A stretch of DNA of 64,000 nt from Spironucleus salmonicida (Eukaryota > Fornicata > Diplomonadida > Hexamitidae), in NCBI GenBank assembly GCA_000497125.2, contig CM035320.1:1013197-1077196 (forward strand). Direction: 5' to 3'. The position numbers were made by a program, and so were the translations under genes. This document shows, in pieces, positions 60,428-64,000 of the stretch (position 1 is its first letter; every line of letters begins with the position of its first letter). Below the pieces are notes generated by a model. It was not told the origin of the DNA. It did no database searches and saw only the letters and a program-made list of their open reading frames with translations.

Positions 60428-60973
60428 TCACTTCTTTTTCTTACCAAAAAAAATCCACCCAGCCAAACTCACGTTGAAAATCGCAAATACGCCCACCACG
60501 ACTCCCTTGAACGCAAACGACTCGGTGAATGCGCCTCCCTGAATCTCGAAATTTGTAACTGCACAGCCGGCGCAGCTACCAGAAAAGTGGTCCTAAAAGC
60601 GAATTTGGCGCCTCAAGTTTCCGTAAGTTCGCTGACAGAAGCCAGCGACGTGTTGCACGCAGGATATTTCGCGCGTGAAATTCAGGGAGTTCGACGATAC
60701 CAAAACAGTGCTGTTCGAAAGGGCTGGTACCCCTTAAGTTACATCATAATTTAAAGAGGAATTTTTAAATTTTAACGGTAAAGTGAAAAGTTTGAGATTA
60801 TTGATTTTAGGAGTGAAAATTTGGTTTTGAATTGGAATCTGATAAGTTAGTTACGTATTTTTAAAGGGGAACGAAATGCTAATTTCCGGAGTATTGGCGC
60901 CTTCTGGGTCTGATACAATACTGGAATTGCTTATTTCGTAGATTCGTGGCAGATCGCAAATCAGAACGAGCAT
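60428..60973 (-). CDS. Small type I membrane protein with C-terminal KKKK
   Basis: 181 aa; ATG at 60971-60973, TGA at 60428-60430. A weak hydrophobic start (MLVLICDLP), a lumenal part with N-glycosylation sites and four to five Cys (ISCVQHVAGFCQRTYG, GSCAGCAV), then one membrane segment (FKGVVVGVFAIFNVSLAGWIFF) and the tail GKKKK. The terminal KKxx-type signal suggests ER/Golgi cycling. The 5' part is AT-rich and the 3' part GC-rich. The true start may lie upstream because no TGA follows closely. Family unknown. Confidence 0.7.
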
Positions 60974-61339
60974 TTCAACGAGTAATTGTTTTGATTTTGG
61001 TTTGTAAGTCAGGTCTTAAGTTCATATATTATTGATAATATACAGTTATATGTCTTTATTATAATATGTAGAATAATAAATATTATAGAATATTATATCG
61101 TTAAACAGAATTTAATAAATTATGATTTATATGTATTAAGATATATTATTAATATTATATTAAAATCTTATAAATGTCAAAATATCATTGATTAACTTTG
61201 TTCATTTGTTAGCATATTAGCAACATGTAAAATATCAATATTATCAATTATAATCTTTATATTATAAAATTACAATGATTAAGTCAGTTTATAATTATAA
61301 TTCTTATAAACTCAAATTGAATCACTGATTTGTATATTA
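60974..61339. other. AT-rich intergenic
   Basis: AT-rich; nothing recognised. Confidence 0.5.
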
Positions 61340-62632
61340 TCAAACCTAAGCGCATTCAATCTCTAAATTATTATTTTTCTTACCATTTATAAGCATTATT
61401 GAATCTATTTCTTCTTAACTTTTTCCTTTAGTCTCAGGTGAAAGGAAAAACAAAATAGCTCCTGTAAGAATAGTACAAATAAGGTATGTAACATATGGTA
61501 ACCACTCTTTTGTAATTACAAGAACTGGAAATAAGTACATAACAAAAATATTAGGAATATGATTAAAGCAATTAAGAATAGTTGTAAAAATTCCTTTAGC
61601 CTGAGCAGGCAATAGTTCAGAGGCATATACATAAAATACAGGTCCAGGTCCAATTTCATAGCCTATTATAAATAGTACTGATGCAAATAATAGCAGAGCA
61701 GTATTACTAGTGGATAATGAATAATTTATGATTAAGCAAACCAAAGCAATACAACATATAAGTGAACCACCAAAAAGCAATATTTTTCGTCCCAAACGTT
61801 CAATAAAAATTAAAGCAACTAATGTTGAAAGGAAGTTCACAGTATTAAGTATAAGCGCTCCAAATACAGAGCTTAATTTGTGATTAAAAACAGAATTAAA
61901 TGTTTGAGTAGAGTACAAAAGGACTCCATTTACACCTGTACCCATTTACAATACACCTAACAATATACAATTAATTAAAATTTTAGTATATTTTCTAGTA
62001 AATACTTCTTTAAAGTGGATATCTTTAGTCTCTCTAGGTTTAGTATCTGGAATGAAGAATAAGGTTATAAATGCTAATGTAGGCCATATAAGAGAGGATG
62101 CGAAAGTCATCCACCAACAATTATATGATGTTTCAAACATACGAATAAGATATAGAACTATTGTTGCCAGCAAAATACCTAAACAAACTTATACTTAGAA
62201 CATAACTCCGAGTAGACCTCTTTGGTGTGTTTCTGCATGTTCACCAACAAGGACGACTATAGTATTTGCCATAACTTAAGATCCATAACCTGTTAAAATT
62301 CGCATTACTAAAAGATAATATTCATTAACAGCAACACATCCTGCAGCATAAAATATAACGCAAATTGCAGATCCAACAAATGCAGTTTTCTTATATCCAA
62401 TAACCTTAATCCAAATAGAAACTGTTAAAGAACCCAATAAGAATCCTACTACAAACCCGATCGAAAGAATGGATAAAAATTTCTAAATTAAGTCGTTATT
62501 TGATTCAAATGTACCACCGTATACAGCTTGATAATATAGTGTCATAATATCAGTTGAGAAATTTCCAATAGTGAATCCTACTGTTTATCCAGCCCATGTT
62601 TAAAGCATGAACAGTAACCCAAAAGCTACCAT
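61340..62632 (-). CDS. Sugar transporter of the major facilitator superfamily
   Basis: 430 aa; ATG at 62630-62632; TGA at 61340-61342. About 11-12 membrane segments. Sugar-porter signatures: ERLGRK after TM8, ELLPAQAKG after TM10 and PETKGKS after TM12; TM10 carries IGPGPVFYVYASE. The N-terminus starts within or near TM1 (MVAFGLLFMLQTWAG), so this is a short version compared with the usual 470-500 residues. In-frame TAA/TAG occur inside membrane segments and loops. Likely hexose uptake across the plasma membrane; the substrate cannot be told from the sequence. Confidence 0.93.
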
Positions 62633-63635
62633 TATGTGAAAATAAATGTAAACTATTAAATGTGTATAGAATATTGTAAAACAGTATTCAAATTTTTAAT
62701 TTCTAAATACTATACAATAAAAAGTATCACATAAATATACTGTGGAAGAGATAATCTTTAATAAGTTTGTGTTTTACATAAAGTTTAATTTAATATAATA
62801 AACTTTATTATTATAAATTATATAATTGTAGTGTGATATATTTCTATATTTACTCATTATTTTGTACTAAATTCACATTATATTAAAAAAAACATATAAT
62901 ATAAATTAAAGTTTATCAAACTGTTTATAATTGCCGTCATTAAGATACTGATACATTACTAGGCAAATAATTTAAATATTATCCGAACTATAAATAATGT
63001 ATAAAATATATATTATAGTTATTAAAATATATGTACCTTTATTTAAATCTACTTAGTATATTATTATTTATCTAGTGGAGTAATAAGTTAAATTTAGCTC
63101 AATAATAATTGTTATTTTATTACTAGCATAACAAAAAATCTGCTATAGTTTAAATATGTATTAACAGTATCTATAATTATAAGATGAAATTAAAGGGAAT
63201 CAACATGTTTACTGAGTACACTGAAATTTTACACCCTACAATTTTATACTAGAAATTTTATATACAAAAATATGGGATATTTAATTTAATACTAGTTAAC
63301 TGTGTAAAATTGTTGATTTCAGAACCATAGATATATTATTAAGACAAGTGTTACTTTATAAACTAGTCGTCTGTGACGTTAAATATATTGTAAAGAATAT
63401 CTGAAGTTCAGGATTATTGAATTTTTCTGAATTTATTTTGTATAAACGAGTTTATCTTAATAATTATAAGTCGTAAACTATAAATTATGATTTTTCGTAA
63501 ATAGATCTGCTTTAAAAGAATATTAAATATCAGACCTTACTAAAATTTAAGTAAAATTATTAACACTTCTATCTCCATAGTTTTAATTTTTTTCTTGCAT
63601 TTTTACCAATCAAAACAAATCGAAAATAGTATACA
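62633..63635. other. AT-rich intergenic
   Basis: Very AT-rich; nothing recognised. Confidence 0.5.
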
Positions 63636-64000
63636 TCACTTTATTATAAACTAATTTAGCAATTGAATGATCAAATTACTTATCGATATTTAAGATACAG
63701 GGATAAGCTACCAACTACCATCACAGCTCCTATAGTACCAGCTTTCGTCTTCTGTTCCCTTATTCTCTCGGTAAAATCGTCTGAATCGCCTTTGTTCACT
63801 CATCTTGGAGTGTGACTCTTCTGAATATCTCACATAGTTGTTAGAGGTACTGTTCCGAGACCATAAATGTGCACACCGCATTTCACTTTAGATGCGTCGC
63901 ATATGGCTCAGTTTCAAGCGATAAAGCATCTGTATATGGAGGCAATCATTATGGTGTTATATACCTTAAATGCTTACTGTCCAGCTTTTTCCTCGCGGGC
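63636..64000 (-). CDS. Open frame at window edge, doubtful
   Basis: TGA-free on the minus strand from the window end to TGA 63636-63638 (about 120 codons), with basic segments (MSEQRRFRRFYRENKG). GC is higher than the neighbouring intergenic DNA. No family recognised and the start, if any, may be outside the window. Confidence 0.3.

Overview
The window looks like nuclear DNA of a hexamitid diplomonad, a free-swimming flagellate related to Spironucleus and Trepomonas. The large, repeat-rich layout suggests Hexamita; the genus is inference. Every convincing gene reads through in-frame TAA and TAG and ends at TGA, so TAA/TAG encode Gln (ciliate/hexamitid code). The gene set fits: flagellar and basal-body proteins (IFT140, centrin, two SF-assemblin/giardin-like proteins), variant-surface-protein-like Cys-rich membrane proteins, cathepsin B and leucine-rich-repeat (LRR) proteins. 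Genes appear intronless, and most ATGs sit directly after an A-rich run.

Layout. (1) 1-8.4 kb and 48.7-57.1 kb are two copies of one segmental duplication. Each holds two convergent LRR genes; the 5' end of the first gene lies outside the window in the left copy. The right copy is complete and is bounded by 1,687-bp inverted arms (46465-48151 and 55495-57181). The plus LRR gene is almost unchanged between copies, while the middle of the minus LRR gene has diverged. GC-rich blocks lie 5' of the LRR genes. (2) 10.2-13.3 kb: two unrecognised 481-aa genes, then a tiny Cys-repeat gene. (3) 14.2-16.8 kb: a coiled-coil gene broken by a frameshift, a small gene and a tRNA-Cys. (4) 17.9-24.7 kb: mostly minus-strand genes (centrin, a possibly myristoylated protein, a Pro-rich adaptor-like protein, coiled-coil proteins, ubiquitin-like/S27a). 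(5) 25.8-29.7 kb: AT-rich, with cathepsin B and a small gene. (6) 30.1-35.0 kb: IFT140. (7) 36.2-39.9 kb: two convergent VSP-like genes. (8) 40.6-45.6 kb: a mixed-composition stretch with no convincing gene. (9) 58.0-62.6 kb: divergent SF-assemblins, two small genes and a sugar transporter.

Functionally, IFT140, centrin, the SF-assemblins and perhaps some of the small coiled-coil genes belong to the flagellar/microtubular cytoskeleton. VSP-like, LRR, cathepsin B and transporter genes face the environment. The LRR block, with shared 5' and 3' ends around variable 90-codon repeat modules in recombining direct and inverted copies, is the most unusual structure here.
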